Below are positions 24,694 through 33,591 of a stretch of 64,000 nt of DNA, piece by piece (the stretch's first letter is position 1; the number at the start of each line of letters is the position of its first letter). The stretch lies in contig NZ_CP022823.1 in assembly GCF_002269255.1 (NCBI RefSeq), forward strand, positions 1,736,001 through 1,800,000, written 5' to 3'. The position numbers were made by a program, and so were the translations under genes. Under the pieces are notes generated by a model. That model was not told the DNA's origin. It saw only the letters and a program-made list of their open reading frames with translations, and ran no database searches. Source of the stretch: Klebsiella quasivariicola. GTDB lineage: Bacteria > Pseudomonadota > Gammaproteobacteria > Enterobacterales > Enterobacteriaceae.

Positions 24694-25599
24694 CTAGGCG
24701 GCGAGATAGTGCAGAAAGCGGGCGAGGGCCTGGGAGGGCACTTCGCTTTTGCGCCAGAACACCCCAACGCTACCTTTTTGCTCTATACGCGGCAAATTAA
24801 GAATCGCCAGCTGGCGATGTTCGGCGTAATGCTGCGCCAGCCGCAAGGAAAGAATAGAGATCATATCGCTGCTTTGCAGCAAATTGCTGGTGACGTTCAT
24901 CGAGGCCGACTCAATGGTGTTCTCCGGGAGCATCACGCCGTTATCCACGAGGGCGTTATCAATACTCTGGCGAATGGGGGTGCCGGTGGGCCAGACAATC
25001 CAGCGCCAGGCGGCGAGATCCGCCCAGCTCAGGTGCGCCCGGCTGGCTAACGGATGGTCGGGACGGGCGACAAAACAGACCGGTTCGGTATACAGCACCC
25101 GATAGTTGAGCGGCAGTTCGAGCGCGCGTCCACCGACCCGGCCCACGACCACATCCACCACCCCGGAGAGCAGATCGTGCAGCAGTGGGGTCATCACTTT
25201 CTCTTCAATATTCAGATGCAGGGTCGGCATCTCGTTGAGCAGGGCGAGGATCGCCTGCGCCACGCAGTCTGTCGCCACCGGTGAGCAGCCGATCATCAGG
25301 CTGCCGACCAGACCGCCTTGCTTAAAGCGCTCAATCTCATACTGCGATCGCGACATGTCGTTGATCAGCCGCTGGGCGTGCTGGATCAGCAGTTTCCCCC
25401 CTTCCGAAGGGCGCAGTCCCTTACTGTGGCGCTCAAAGAGCGGCATGCCTACCTCATCTTCAAACTGCGTCAGCCATTTGGAGAGCGCGGGCTGGGTAAT
25501 ATTCATCATTTTCGCCACCTGGGTCAGGTTGCCTTGCTCACCCAGCGCCACCAGCATTTTCAGATGCTGCAGCTTCAGTTTTTGCGTCCAGTTCGCCAT
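24694..25599 (-). CDS. mhbR: LysR-type regulator of 3-hydroxybenzoate degradation
   Basis: This 301-residue LysR regulator has its helix-turn-helix at residues 10-65 (LQHLKMLVALGEQGNLTQVA, then ITQPALSKWLTQFE) and an effector-binding domain. It is divergent from mhbTDHIM across 127 bp, the arrangement of the described K. pneumoniae M5a1 cluster where MhbR activates the operon with 3-hydroxybenzoate. An inverted repeat ATAACC-TCCA-GGTTAT lies 7 bp upstream of the start and could be an autoregulatory site. Confidence 0.88.
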   Translation of the reverse strand: MANWTQKLKLQHLKMLVALGEQGNLTQVAKMMNITQPALSKWLTQFEDEVGMPLFERHSKGLRPSEGGKLLIQHAQRLINDMSRSQYEIERFKQGGLVGSLMIGCSPVATDCVAQAILALLNEMPTLHLNIEEKVMTPLLHDLLSGVVDVVVGRVGGRALELPLNYRVLYTEPVCFVARPDHPLASRAHLSWADLAAWRWIVWPTGTPIRQSIDNALVDNGVMLPENTIESASMNVTSNLLQSSDMISILSLRLAQHYAEHRQLAILNLPRIEQKGSVGVFWRKSEVPSQALARFLHYLAA

Positions 25600-25605
25600 C
25601 AGTCG

Positions 25606-25621
25606 ATAACCTCCAGGTTAT
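25606..25621. promoter_or_regulatory. Inverted repeat in mhbR-mhbT intergenic region
   Basis: Perfect 6-bp arms ATAACC and GGTTAT lie around TCCA, adjacent to the mhbR start. Size and position suit a LysR-type binding site. A second loose dyad TTGTA...TACAA lies at 25641-25666. Confidence 0.45.
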
Positions 25622-25726
25622 GTCTGCGCCCGAAAAGCCATTGTACATTTCATCGCCATGATTACAAAATCGCAACATAAAAGAAATAAATACAACATCT
25701 ACCCTGACCTGCACTGAGGCATCATT

Positions 25727-27085
25727 ATGGCTCAACGACGTGAACTACAGACCTTACTCAACGCAGCGCCGGTTGGCGCCCTGCAGTGGCGTGTGATTAT
25801 CTGCTGTTTTCTGGTGGTGATGCTTGATGGTTTCGACACCGCCGCCATTGGTTTTATCGCCCCCGATATCCGCGTTCACTGGCAACTGAGCGCCAGCGAA
25901 CTCGCGCCGCTGTTTGGCGCCGGACTATTGGGATTGACCGCCGGGGCGCTGCTCTGCGGCCCGCTTTCCGACCGCTTTGGCCGAAAACGGGTGATTGAGT
26001 TCTGCGTCGCGTTGTTTGGCTTATTTAGCCTGCTCTCCGCGTTCTCGACGAATCTTGAAATGCTGGTGATCCTGCGTTTTCTCACCGGTCTGGGATTGGG
26101 CGGGGCGATGCCCAACACCATTACCATGACCTCGGAATATCTGCCCGCCCGCCGCCGCGGGGCGTTAGTGACCCTGATGTTCTGCGGTTTCACGCTTGGC
26201 TCGGCGCTGGGCGGCGTGGTCAGCGCGCAGCTGGTGGCGCATATCGGCTGGCACGGCATTCTGGCGCTGGGCGGGATCCTGCCGCTGCTGCTGGCTGTCG
26301 CGCTGCTGTGGGTGCTGCCGGAATCGCCTCGCTGGCAGGTGCGCCGCGGACTGCCGCAGGCGACCATCGCCAGAACGGTCAGCGCTATCACCGGCGAGCG
26401 CTACCCCGATACCCATTTCTGGCTGGATGAACCGGCGGCCGGGCCGAAAGGCAGCATTGGCCAGCTGTTTGTCGGCCGCCAGCTGGCGATCACCCTGATG
26501 CTCTGGGTGGTGTTCTTTATGAGCCTGCTGATTATCTATTTGCTCTCCAGCTGGATGCCGACGCTGCTTAACCATCGCGGGATAGATCTCCAGCATGCCT
26601 CGTGGGTCACCGCCGCGTTTCAGATCGGCGGCACGATGGGTGCTTTACTGCTCGGCGTCCTGATGGACCGCTTTAATCCCTTCCGTGTGCTGGCGCTGAG
26701 CTACTGTCTGGGCGCGCTGAGCATCGTGATGATTGGTTTAAGCGAAAACGGACTCTGGCTGATGGCGCTGGCGATCTTCGGTACCGGCATCGGCGTCAGC
26801 GGTTCACAGGTGGGGCTTAATGCGCTAACCGCCACGCTCTATCCCACCCAAAGTCGCGCCACCGGCGTCAGCTGGTCTAATGCCGTCGGCCGCTGCGGCG
26901 CCATCGTCGGCTCGCTCTCCGGCGGCATGATGATGGCGATGAATCTCTCTTTCAGTACGTTGTTTTACGTTATTGCGGTTCCGGCTGCGGTCAGCGCGGG
27001 GATGCTTATCCTGCTGACGCTGGCGGTCCGCCACTCTGGATCGGTACCCGACGCGCTGCCCTCCACCGGCATCGTGAATAAGTAA
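25727..27085 (+). CDS. mhbT: 3-hydroxybenzoate transporter (MFS, aromatic acid:H+ symporter)
   Basis: This 452-residue major facilitator protein has 12 predicted spans. The aromatic-acid symporter group signature is visible: DGFDTAAIGFIAP in TM1, then GPLSDRFGRKRV between TM2 and TM3, and PESPRW after TM6. As first gene of the mhb operon it should import 3-hydroxybenzoate, and related aromatic acids such as gentisate are possible. mhbD starts 11 bp later. Confidence 0.92.
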   Translation: MAQRRELQTLLNAAPVGALQWRVIICCFLVVMLDGFDTAAIGFIAPDIRVHWQLSASELAPLFGAGLLGLTAGALLCGPLSDRFGRKRVIEFCVALFGLFSLLSAFSTNLEMLVILRFLTGLGLGGAMPNTITMTSEYLPARRRGALVTLMFCGFTLGSALGGVVSAQLVAHIGWHGILALGGILPLLLAVALLWVLPESPRWQVRRGLPQATIARTVSAITGERYPDTHFWLDEPAAGPKGSIGQLFVGRQLAITLMLWVVFFMSLLIIYLLSSWMPTLLNHRGIDLQHASWVTAAFQIGGTMGALLLGVLMDRFNPFRVLALSYCLGALSIVMIGLSENGLWLMALAIFGTGIGVSGSQVGLNALTATLYPTQSRATGVSWSNAVGRCGAIVGSLSGGMMMAMNLSFSTLFYVIAVPAAVSAGMLILLTLAVRHSGSVPDALPSTGIVNK

Positions 27086-27096
27086 GGAGAAGAATA

Positions 27097-28134
27097 ATGA
27101 CATCATTCACCACCGAGGCGAGCCGCGATCGCCAGCAGTTCTATCACCAGATTTCCGGGCAGAATCTGACCCCGCTGTGGGAATCGCTGCACCATCTGGT
27201 GCCGCAAACGCCGAATGCCAACTGCGCCCCGGCGTACTGGAACTACCAGGAAATTCGCCCGTTGCTACTGGAGAGCGGGCAGCTCATCGGCGCCAAAGAA
27301 GCGGTGCGCCGGGTACTGGTGCTGGAGAACCCGCAGCTGCGCGGCCAGTCGTCTATTACCTCATCACTGTATGCCGGCCTGCAGCTGATCATGCCCGGTG
27401 AGGTGGCGCCGAGCCACCGTCATAACCAGTCGGCGCTGCGCTTTGTCGTGGAAGGCCATGGCGCGTTTACTGCCGTCGACGGCGAGCGCACGGCCATGAG
27501 CCCTGGCGATTTTATTCTCACGCCGCAGTGGCGCTGGCATGACCACGGCAATCCGGGGGAGGAACCGGTTATCTGGCTGGATGGTCTCGATTTACCGCTG
27601 GTCAACTATCTCGGCTGCGGTTTTGCGGAGGATTATCCGCAGGAGCAGCAGCCGGTCACCCGTCAGGAGGGCGATTACCTGCCGCGCTACGCGGCCAACA
27701 TGCTGCCGCTGCGCCATCAGGTGGGAAATTCCTCGCCGATTTTTAACTACCGCTACGACCGCAGCCGCGAGGCGCTGCACGACCTGACCCGCTTCGGCGA
27801 GGCCGACGAGTGGGACGGCTACAAGATGCGCTACGTCAACCCGGTCACCGGCGGCTATCCGATGCCCTCGATGGGCGCTTTCCTGCAACTGTTGCCGAAA
27901 GGGTTCCACTCGCGGGTGGCGAAAACCACCGACAGCACCATCTACCACGTGGTGGAAGGCTGCGGTCAGGTGACGATTGGCGAACAAACCTTCATCTTCC
28001 AGGCGAAAGATATCTTCGTGGTGCCGACCTGGCACGGCGTGTCGTTCAACGCCAGCGAAGAGTGCGTGTTATTCAGCTTCTCGGACCGTCCGGTACAGGA
28101 GGCTTTAGGCCTGTTCCGCGAAGCGCGTTATTAA
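27097..28134 (+). CDS. mhbD: Gentisate 1,2-dioxygenase
   Basis: This 345-residue bicupin cleaves the ring of gentisate to maleylpyruvate with O2 and Fe(II). The N-terminal cupin has the metal-binding cluster SHRHNQSALRFVVEG (about residue 107 onward) and a later histidine in WRWHDHG. The C-terminal cupin shows STIYHVVEGCGQV and WHGVSF. It is cotranscribed with mhbT and mhbH with gaps of 11 and 17 bp. Confidence 0.95.
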   Translation: MTSFTTEASRDRQQFYHQISGQNLTPLWESLHHLVPQTPNANCAPAYWNYQEIRPLLLESGQLIGAKEAVRRVLVLENPQLRGQSSITSSLYAGLQLIMPGEVAPSHRHNQSALRFVVEGHGAFTAVDGERTAMSPGDFILTPQWRWHDHGNPGEEPVIWLDGLDLPLVNYLGCGFAEDYPQEQQPVTRQEGDYLPRYAANMLPLRHQVGNSSPIFNYRYDRSREALHDLTRFGEADEWDGYKMRYVNPVTGGYPMPSMGAFLQLLPKGFHSRVAKTTDSTIYHVVEGCGQVTIGEQTFIFQAKDIFVVPTWHGVSFNASEECVLFSFSDRPVQEALGLFREARY

Positions 28135-28151
28135 TAATAAGGAAAACCATC

Positions 28152-28853
28152 ATGACTCAATACGTTTTTGCACCCCAGGCGCCGATTAGCATCCCCGTTG
28201 TTGGCAGCGATGAGCAGTTCCCGGTACGCCGCGTGTACTGCGTTGGCCGTAACTATGCCGCTCACGCCCGGGAAATGGGCTTCGATCCCGATCGCGAGCC
28301 GCCGTTCTTCTTTTGCAAACCGGCCGATGCGGTCGTACCGGTGGCGGCAGGCGAAACGCTGGATTTACCGTATCCGGCGCAGACCGACAACTATCATTAC
28401 GAAATTGAGCTGGTGGTGGCGATTGGTAAGCAGGGGCGCGATATTCCACTGGAGCAGGCGCAGGAGTATATCTGGGGCTACGCCACGGGTCTCGATATGA
28501 CCCGTCGCGACCGCCAGATGGAGATGCGCCAGATGGGGCGCCCGTGGGAAATTGGCAAAGCCTTCGATCTTTCCGCTCCCATCGCGCCGCTGCATAAAGC
28601 CGCCGATGTCCACAATGTCACTCAGGCCGGGATCTGGCTGCAGGTGAATGGCGAGGATCATCAGCGCAGCGATATTCGCCATCTGATCTGGTCGGTGAAT
28701 GAAACCATCAGCTATCTCTCGGGCTTTTTCGAACTGCAGCCAGGGGATCTCATTTTCACTGGCACCCCGGAAGGCGTTGGCGCGGTAGTGAAGGGCGATG
28801 TGATCACCGGCAACGTTGACGGACTGACGCCTGTTGCCGTTCGCGTGGTGTGA
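28152..28853 (+). CDS. mhbH: Fumarylpyruvate hydrolase
   Basis: This 233-residue protein belongs to the fumarylacetoacetate hydrolase family. The acidic metal site is visible as YEIELVV, with a further aspartate in GLDMTRRD and the TGTPEGVG loop near the end. It splits fumarylpyruvate to fumarate and pyruvate, the last step of the gentisate route. I take the ATG at 28152, preceded by AAGGAAA, although the frame is open far upstream through mhbD. Confidence 0.93.
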   Translation: MTQYVFAPQAPISIPVVGSDEQFPVRRVYCVGRNYAAHAREMGFDPDREPPFFFCKPADAVVPVAAGETLDLPYPAQTDNYHYEIELVVAIGKQGRDIPLEQAQEYIWGYATGLDMTRRDRQMEMRQMGRPWEIGKAFDLSAPIAPLHKAADVHNVTQAGIWLQVNGEDHQRSDIRHLIWSVNETISYLSGFFELQPGDLIFTGTPEGVGAVVKGDVITGNVDGLTPVAVRVV

Positions 28854-28861
28854 GGTGAGCG

Positions 28862-29506
28862 ATGAAGCTGTACAGTTTTTTTAACAGCTCGGCCTCCTAC
28901 CGGGTGCGTATTGCGCTGGCGCTGAAGGGGATTGATTATCAGGCCGTTGGGGTCAATATCCGCATCGGGGCGCAGAATGCGCTGGAGTACCGGCGGCTCA
29001 ATCCGGTGGGGCTGGTGCCGACGCTTATCACCGATGAGGGTGAATCGCTGGGCCAGTCGCTGGCGATAATCGACTGGCTCGACCGCCACTATCCGCAAAT
29101 GCCGCTGCTGCCGCAGGAGGATCCGGCGCGGATGCGGGTGCTGGAGATGGTCTACGCCATCGCCTGCGATATTCATCCGATTAATAACATGCGGGTTTTG
29201 CGCTACCTGAGCGACGAGCTGAAGGTCAGCGAAGAGGAGAAACAGCGCTGGTACGCCCACTGGATCCAGCAGGGGTTGAGTGCGCTGGAGCAGTTGCTGC
29301 GCCAGGCGAAATCTGGCGATTACTGCGTCGGTAATACGCCGACGCTCGCCGACTGCTGCCTGGTGCCGCAGTGGGCTAACGCGCAGCGGATGGGGTGCGA
29401 TCTGAGCCATTATCCGCGCTGCCAGGCGGTTTACGACGCCTGTACCCGGCTACCGGCGTTTATCGCCGCCGCGCCGGAAAATCAACAAGACAAAATTCCG
29501 GCCTAG
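28862..29506 (+). CDS. mhbI: Maleylpyruvate isomerase (zeta-class GST)
   Basis: This 214-residue zeta-class glutathione S-transferase fold protein contains the active-site motif SSASYRVRIAL (residues 10-20) and the thioredoxin-like N-terminal domain followed by an all-helical domain. It isomerises maleylpyruvate to fumarylpyruvate, usually with glutathione as cofactor. The gene starts 8 bp after mhbH with GAGGTGAGCG acting as ribosome binding site. Confidence 0.94.
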   Translation: MKLYSFFNSSASYRVRIALALKGIDYQAVGVNIRIGAQNALEYRRLNPVGLVPTLITDEGESLGQSLAIIDWLDRHYPQMPLLPQEDPARMRVLEMVYAIACDIHPINNMRVLRYLSDELKVSEEEKQRWYAHWIQQGLSALEQLLRQAKSGDYCVGNTPTLADCCLVPQWANAQRMGCDLSHYPRCQAVYDACTRLPAFIAAAPENQQDKIPA

Positions 29507-29518
29507 GGAGGAGGGAAG

Positions 29519-30712
29519 ATGGCGAAAGTGACGCGAGCAATTATCGTCGGCGGCGGCATTGGCGGCGCGGCGACGGCGCTCTCCCTGGCGCGCCAGGGGA
29601 TCAACGTGATGCTGCTGGAAAAGGCGCATGAAATCGGTGAAATCGGCGCGGGTATCCAGCTGGGGCCGAATGCGTTTTCGGCGCTGGATAGCCTGGGCGT
29701 CGGCGAAGTGGCGCGCCAGCGGGCGGTATTTACCGACCATATCACGATGATGGATGCGGTGAATGGGGAAGAGGTGGTGCGTATCGAGACCGGCCAGGCC
29801 TTCCGCGACCATTTCGGCGGCCCGTATGCGGTGATCCATCGGGTGGACATTCACGCCACCGTGTGGGAAGCCGCGCTGACCCATCCCGGTGTGGACTACC
29901 GGACGTCGACTCAGGTGGTGGATATCCGTCAGACCGCCGATGACGTGACGGTCTTTGACGATCAGGGCAACAGCTGGACCGCCGATATCCTGCTGGGCTG
30001 CGACGGCGTGAAGTCAGTGGTGCGCCAGAGTCTGCTCGGCGATGCGCCGCGGGTCACCGGCCACGTGGTGTACCGCGCGGTGGTGGAAGCGGCTGACATG
30101 CCGGAAGACCTGCGGATTAACGCGCCGGTGCTGTGGGCCGGGCCGCACTGTCATCTGGTGCACTATCCGCTGCGCGGCGGCAAACAGTACAACCTGGTGG
30201 TTACCTTCCATAGCCGTGAAAGCGAAGAGTGGGGCGTGCGCGACGGCAGCAAGGAAGAGGTGCTCTCTTACTTTAAAGGGATTCATCCGCGGCCGCGGCA
30301 GATGCTCGACAAGCCAACGTCCTGGCGCCGCTGGTCTACCGCCGACCGCGAGCCGGTTGCAAAGTGGGGCAACGATCGCATTACCCTGGTTGGGGATGCT
30401 GCCCATCCGGTGGCGCAATATATGGCGCAGGGTGCCTGCATGGCGCTGGAGGATGCGGTCACGATCGGTAAAGCGCTGCAGCAGTGCGACGGCGACGCTG
30501 CCCGCGCCTTCGCGCTGTATGAGTCGGTACGTATTCCGCGTACCGCGCGGATTGTCTGGTCAACCCGTGAAATGGGGCGGATTTATCACGCCGCGGGCGT
30601 CGAGCGGCAGGTGCGTAATCTGCTGTGGAAGGGCAAAAGCCAGCAGGAGTTCTATCGCGGCATGGAATGGCTGTACGGCTGGAAAGAAGACAACTGCCTC
30701 GAACCGCGCTGA
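29519..30712 (+). CDS. mhbM: 3-hydroxybenzoate 6-monooxygenase
   Basis: This 397-residue flavoprotein aromatic hydroxylase has all three class A motifs: the GxGxxG FAD fingerprint near the start (IIVGGGIGGAATALSL), the DG motif (LLGCDGVKSVVR) and the GD motif (LVGDAAHPVAQYMAQG). It converts 3-hydroxybenzoate to gentisate using NADH and O2, the entry step of the pathway. It is the last gene of mhbTDHIM and is followed by a strong terminator. Confidence 0.95.
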   Translation: MAKVTRAIIVGGGIGGAATALSLARQGINVMLLEKAHEIGEIGAGIQLGPNAFSALDSLGVGEVARQRAVFTDHITMMDAVNGEEVVRIETGQAFRDHFGGPYAVIHRVDIHATVWEAALTHPGVDYRTSTQVVDIRQTADDVTVFDDQGNSWTADILLGCDGVKSVVRQSLLGDAPRVTGHVVYRAVVEAADMPEDLRINAPVLWAGPHCHLVHYPLRGGKQYNLVVTFHSRESEEWGVRDGSKEEVLSYFKGIHPRPRQMLDKPTSWRRWSTADREPVAKWGNDRITLVGDAAHPVAQYMAQGACMALEDAVTIGKALQQCDGDAARAFALYESVRIPRTARIVWSTREMGRIYHAAGVERQVRNLLWKGKSQQEFYRGMEWLYGWKEDNCLEPR

Positions 30713-30744
30713 GGCTCTGCATTGAGATCTTTCAACCGACGCAC

Positions 30745-30774
30745 AGAGGCGCTACCATAGCGCCTCTTTTTTTT
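30745..30774 (+). terminator. Terminator of the mhbTDHIM operon
   Basis: A 10-bp stem AGAGGCGCTA / TAGCGCCTCT with a 3-base loop is followed by eight or more T, 33 bp after mhbM and just before dusC. Confidence 0.93.
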
Positions 30775-30786
30775 CCGGGTAACGAT

Positions 30787-31719
30787 ATGCGTGTATTACT
30801 GGCGCCGATGGAAGGCGTGCTCGATTCGCTGGTGCGCGAGCTGCTGACCGAGGTTAACGATTACGATCTGTGCATCACCGAATTTCTGCGCGTGGTGGAC
30901 CAGCTGCTGCCGGTAAAATCGTTCTACAGGCTGTGCCCGGAGCTGCACCATCAGAGCCGCACCCCATCCGGCACCCGCGTGCGCGTCCAGCTGCTGGGAC
31001 AATATCCCGAGTGGCTGGCGGAAAACGCCGCCCGCGCGGTGGCGCTGGGTTCGTGGGGCGTGGATTTAAACTGCGGCTGTCCGTCGAAGCTGGTGAACGG
31101 CAGCGGCGGCGGGGCGACGTTATTGAAAGATCCCGAGCTTATTTATCGCGGGGCGAAAGCCATGCGCGAAGCGGTGCCCGATCATCTGCCGGTGACGGTG
31201 AAAGTTCGTCTCGGCTGGGACAGCGGCGAACGGCGCTTTGAAATCGCCGACGCGGTACAGCAGGCGGGCGCCAGCGAGCTGGTGGTGCATGGCCGCACCA
31301 AAGAGGATGGCTACAAAGCTGAACGCATCAACTGGCAGGCGATCGGCGAGATCCGCCAGCGCCTGACCATCCCGGTGGTCGCCAACGGTGAAATCTGGGA
31401 CTGGCAAAGCGCCCAGGAGTGCATGGCCGCCACCGGCTGCGATTCGGTGATGATTGGCCGCGGGGCGCTTAACGTGCCGAATCTTAGCCGGGTGATCAAA
31501 TACAACGAACCGCGCATGCCGTGGCCGCAGGTGGTTCAGCTGTTGCAAAAATATACCCGCCTGGAAAAGCAGGGCGACACCGGTCTGTATCATGTGGCGA
31601 GAATTAAGCAGTGGTTAGGCTATTTACGCAAGGAATATACCGAGGCGCTGACCCTGTTTAATGAAATTCGCGCTCTGCAAACCTCAGCTGAAATAGCGGC
31701 GGCGATCGCCCGCTATTAA
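30787..31719 (+). CDS. dusC: tRNA-dihydrouridine(16) synthase
   Basis: This 310-residue FMN-dependent TIM-barrel enzyme reduces uridine 16 in the tRNA D-loop. The Dus signature with the catalytic cysteine is visible (DLNCGCPSKLVNGSGGGA), as are phosphate-binding loops (VANGEIWD, IGRGALN). The start at 30787 (MRVLLAPMEGVLDSLV) equals E. coli DusC; the long upstream open frame is not used. In E. coli dusC neighbours yohJ; here the mhb cluster has been placed between them. Confidence 0.96.
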   Translation: MRVLLAPMEGVLDSLVRELLTEVNDYDLCITEFLRVVDQLLPVKSFYRLCPELHHQSRTPSGTRVRVQLLGQYPEWLAENAARAVALGSWGVDLNCGCPSKLVNGSGGGATLLKDPELIYRGAKAMREAVPDHLPVTVKVRLGWDSGERRFEIADAVQQAGASELVVHGRTKEDGYKAERINWQAIGEIRQRLTIPVVANGEIWDWQSAQECMAATGCDSVMIGRGALNVPNLSRVIKYNEPRMPWPQVVQLLQKYTRLEKQGDTGLYHVARIKQWLGYLRKEYTEALTLFNEIRALQTSAEIAAAIARY

Positions 31720-31724
31720 AATAT

Positions 31725-31740
31725 TGTTATTTGCTTCACA
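31725..31740 (+). promoter_or_regulatory. Possible CRP site for the beta-glucoside operon
   Basis: TGTTA-TTTGCT-TCACA departs from the CRP consensus at one position of the left half-site. It lies about 90 bp upstream of the first RAT; GATAAT at 31789-31794 could be the -10. Confidence 0.45.
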
Positions 31741-31812
31741 TATTATTACTTACCTGCCTATTGATGGTAGGCATGAGTTGAATAAAGTGATAATGTGCAG
31801 TCAATCAATTCA

Positions 31813-31885
31813 GGATTGCTACTGAACCCAGGCAAAACCTAAGCACTTTCGTCATTCGTGGCGCAAAGTGCTTAGGTTTTTTTTT
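31813..31885 (+). promoter_or_regulatory. RAT antiterminator and terminator 1 (leader of porin gene)
   Basis: GGATTGCTACTG...CAGGCAAAACC (31813-31839) is a ribonucleic antiterminator of the BglG/SacY class. Its 3' end (AACCTAA) is also the left arm of a 14-bp terminator stem (31836-31849 with 31865-31878) followed by T to 31885. Antiterminator binding to the RAT would prevent terminator folding. The leader to the porin start is about 187 bases further. Confidence 0.92.
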
Positions 31886-32071
31886 GGCTAAAATTCAATG
31901 GTGAAAAAATGGTTATGTAAAACAATAGGTTGTAATTAACGTTTTCTCTGGCATCGTCGCGGTTTTATTACCGGCGGACGCCCTTTGCCATTCATTTTTT
32001 AAAAAAGAAAACAGGTAAATAAATAACCTGGGGATCCCCTTTGTTTTTATTCAGTCACGGTGGATATCACA

Positions 32072-33436
32072 ATGCATAACAAAAAAATAAATCAGCTTCT
32101 GATCGGCGCGGCGCTGGCGGTAATGGTGCCTGCCGTGAGCGCCGCGGAAACTCCGGCGTGGAACGGCAGCGTGCTGGGGTTCGAAGCCGGGCAGCAAGGG
32201 CTGTTGGGCGATATGCTGGGCATTCGTCCGATCCTCGAAGAGAACGGCTTTCATTATAATCTCGGCTATCTGAATGAGATGGCCTACAACGCCGGCGGCG
32301 GTTATGACCATGATAAACACCTGGCCTATATTGACCAGGTGGCGCTGACCTTTACCCAGGATCTGGAGCGCTGGACCGGCATACCGGACGCCCGACTCGA
32401 AGGCAATATCGTCAACCGCAACCACGATGATAACCTCACTACAAAACGGCTGCAGGATCCGCGGGTGAGTTTCAACGATCTGTCGCAGGAGAGCTGGGGC
32501 GGCGGGTCAGTCACCCGTCTTGGCTGGCTGACCTTTGCCCGCAGCTTTGACGACCGTCGCCTGACCTGGCGCATCGGCATGATGAACAAGGTGCAAACCT
32601 TCGACCAAATCATACCCTGCGATTTTCAACTGCTGACCCAGTGCGGCGGCAAATCGGCCAACTCGCTGACCTGGAATAACTGGAATATCCACACCTGGGG
32701 GACCACCCTCGAGTACAAGCTGACGCCGACGGTCACTCTGAAAGGCGGGGTGATGGAGCAGAATCCGCAGGCCGCCTCGCGCAGCCACGCCTGGAGCTGG
32801 TCGACGAAGGGCAGCAAAGGCATTTTACTGCCGATGGAGATCGAAACCCGTCCGCTGATTAATGGCCTGCCGGGGGCTTATAACCTCGGTGTGGTCTGGA
32901 CTAACGCGCCGCAAAGCGATCTCTACAGCGGCAAATCCGGCGGCGCCGGGGCGACCGATCCGCAAGGCTATGCCGAGCACGACAGCACCTGGTTTATGTA
33001 CGCCGGCCTCAACCAGCAGATTACCCGTCACGCCGACGATCCGCTGCGGGGAATGAGCGTCTCGCTGAGCGGCAGCCTCAGCGACCAGCGCAGTAACTAT
33101 ATACACTCCGCCGTCGCCGCCTCCATGCGCTACCGCGGGCTGTTTGACGCCCGTCCGGAGGACTGGATTGGCTTCGGCCTGACGTGGATCGACATGAGCA
33201 GCCACTATGCGCGGAATCAGCGCTATATGAACCAGCTCAGCGGCGCCACCGACTATAACGATCCGGCTTATCAGCCGGTGGCCGGCCACTCGCTGAACGG
33301 CGAGCTCTATTATCGCTTCCGTCCGGTCTCCTGGCTGGAGCTGCAGCCGGGCCTGCAGTACTGGCACCGTCCGGGCGGCGTTGCGCAGACCCAGGACGCG
33401 TGGGTGGTGGAGTGGAAAACCGTCGTGACCTTCTGA
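32072..33436 (+). CDS. OprB-family carbohydrate-selective porin
   Basis: This 454-residue outer-membrane protein has a signal peptide ending in VSA-AE near residue 23 and an OprB-type 16-strand barrel ending in VVTF. I choose ATG 32072 (MHNKKINQ) over a GTG 12 bases upstream. It is the first gene of an operon with an antiterminator, PTS permease and phospho-beta-glucosidase, so it probably admits aryl-beta-glucosides or cellobiose-type sugars. In the E. coli bgl operon the porin gene (bglH, LamB-like) is downstream; here a different porin family is placed first. Confidence 0.88.
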   Translation: MHNKKINQLLIGAALAVMVPAVSAAETPAWNGSVLGFEAGQQGLLGDMLGIRPILEENGFHYNLGYLNEMAYNAGGGYDHDKHLAYIDQVALTFTQDLERWTGIPDARLEGNIVNRNHDDNLTTKRLQDPRVSFNDLSQESWGGGSVTRLGWLTFARSFDDRRLTWRIGMMNKVQTFDQIIPCDFQLLTQCGGKSANSLTWNNWNIHTWGTTLEYKLTPTVTLKGGVMEQNPQAASRSHAWSWSTKGSKGILLPMEIETRPLINGLPGAYNLGVVWTNAPQSDLYSGKSGGAGATDPQGYAEHDSTWFMYAGLNQQITRHADDPLRGMSVSLSGSLSDQRSNYIHSAVAASMRYRGLFDARPEDWIGFGLTWIDMSSHYARNQRYMNQLSGATDYNDPAYQPVAGHSLNGELYYRFRPVSWLELQPGLQYWHRPGGVAQTQDAWVVEWKTVVTF

Positions 33437-33510
33437 TAGTCGCGATCTTAATCACGTTTTTTCACTTGTCAGGTTGAGCGCGCAGCAGAAGTTGTTACAG
33501 TGCGGGTGTT

Positions 33511-33577
33511 GGATTGCAACTGCTGCGGCAGGCAAAACCTGATCACCTGGCGTTTCGTCGGGGGTCAGGTTTTTTTG
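33511..33577 (+). promoter_or_regulatory. RAT and terminator 2 (before the bglG-like gene)
   Basis: GGATTGCAACTGC...CAGGCAAAACC (33511-33539) is a second RAT. AACCTGA (33536-33542) pairs with TCAGGTT (33565-33571), with a T-run to 33576. It controls the antiterminator gene itself, an autoregulatory position. Confidence 0.9.
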
Positions 33578-33591
33578 TTTCTGGGGTCTAT

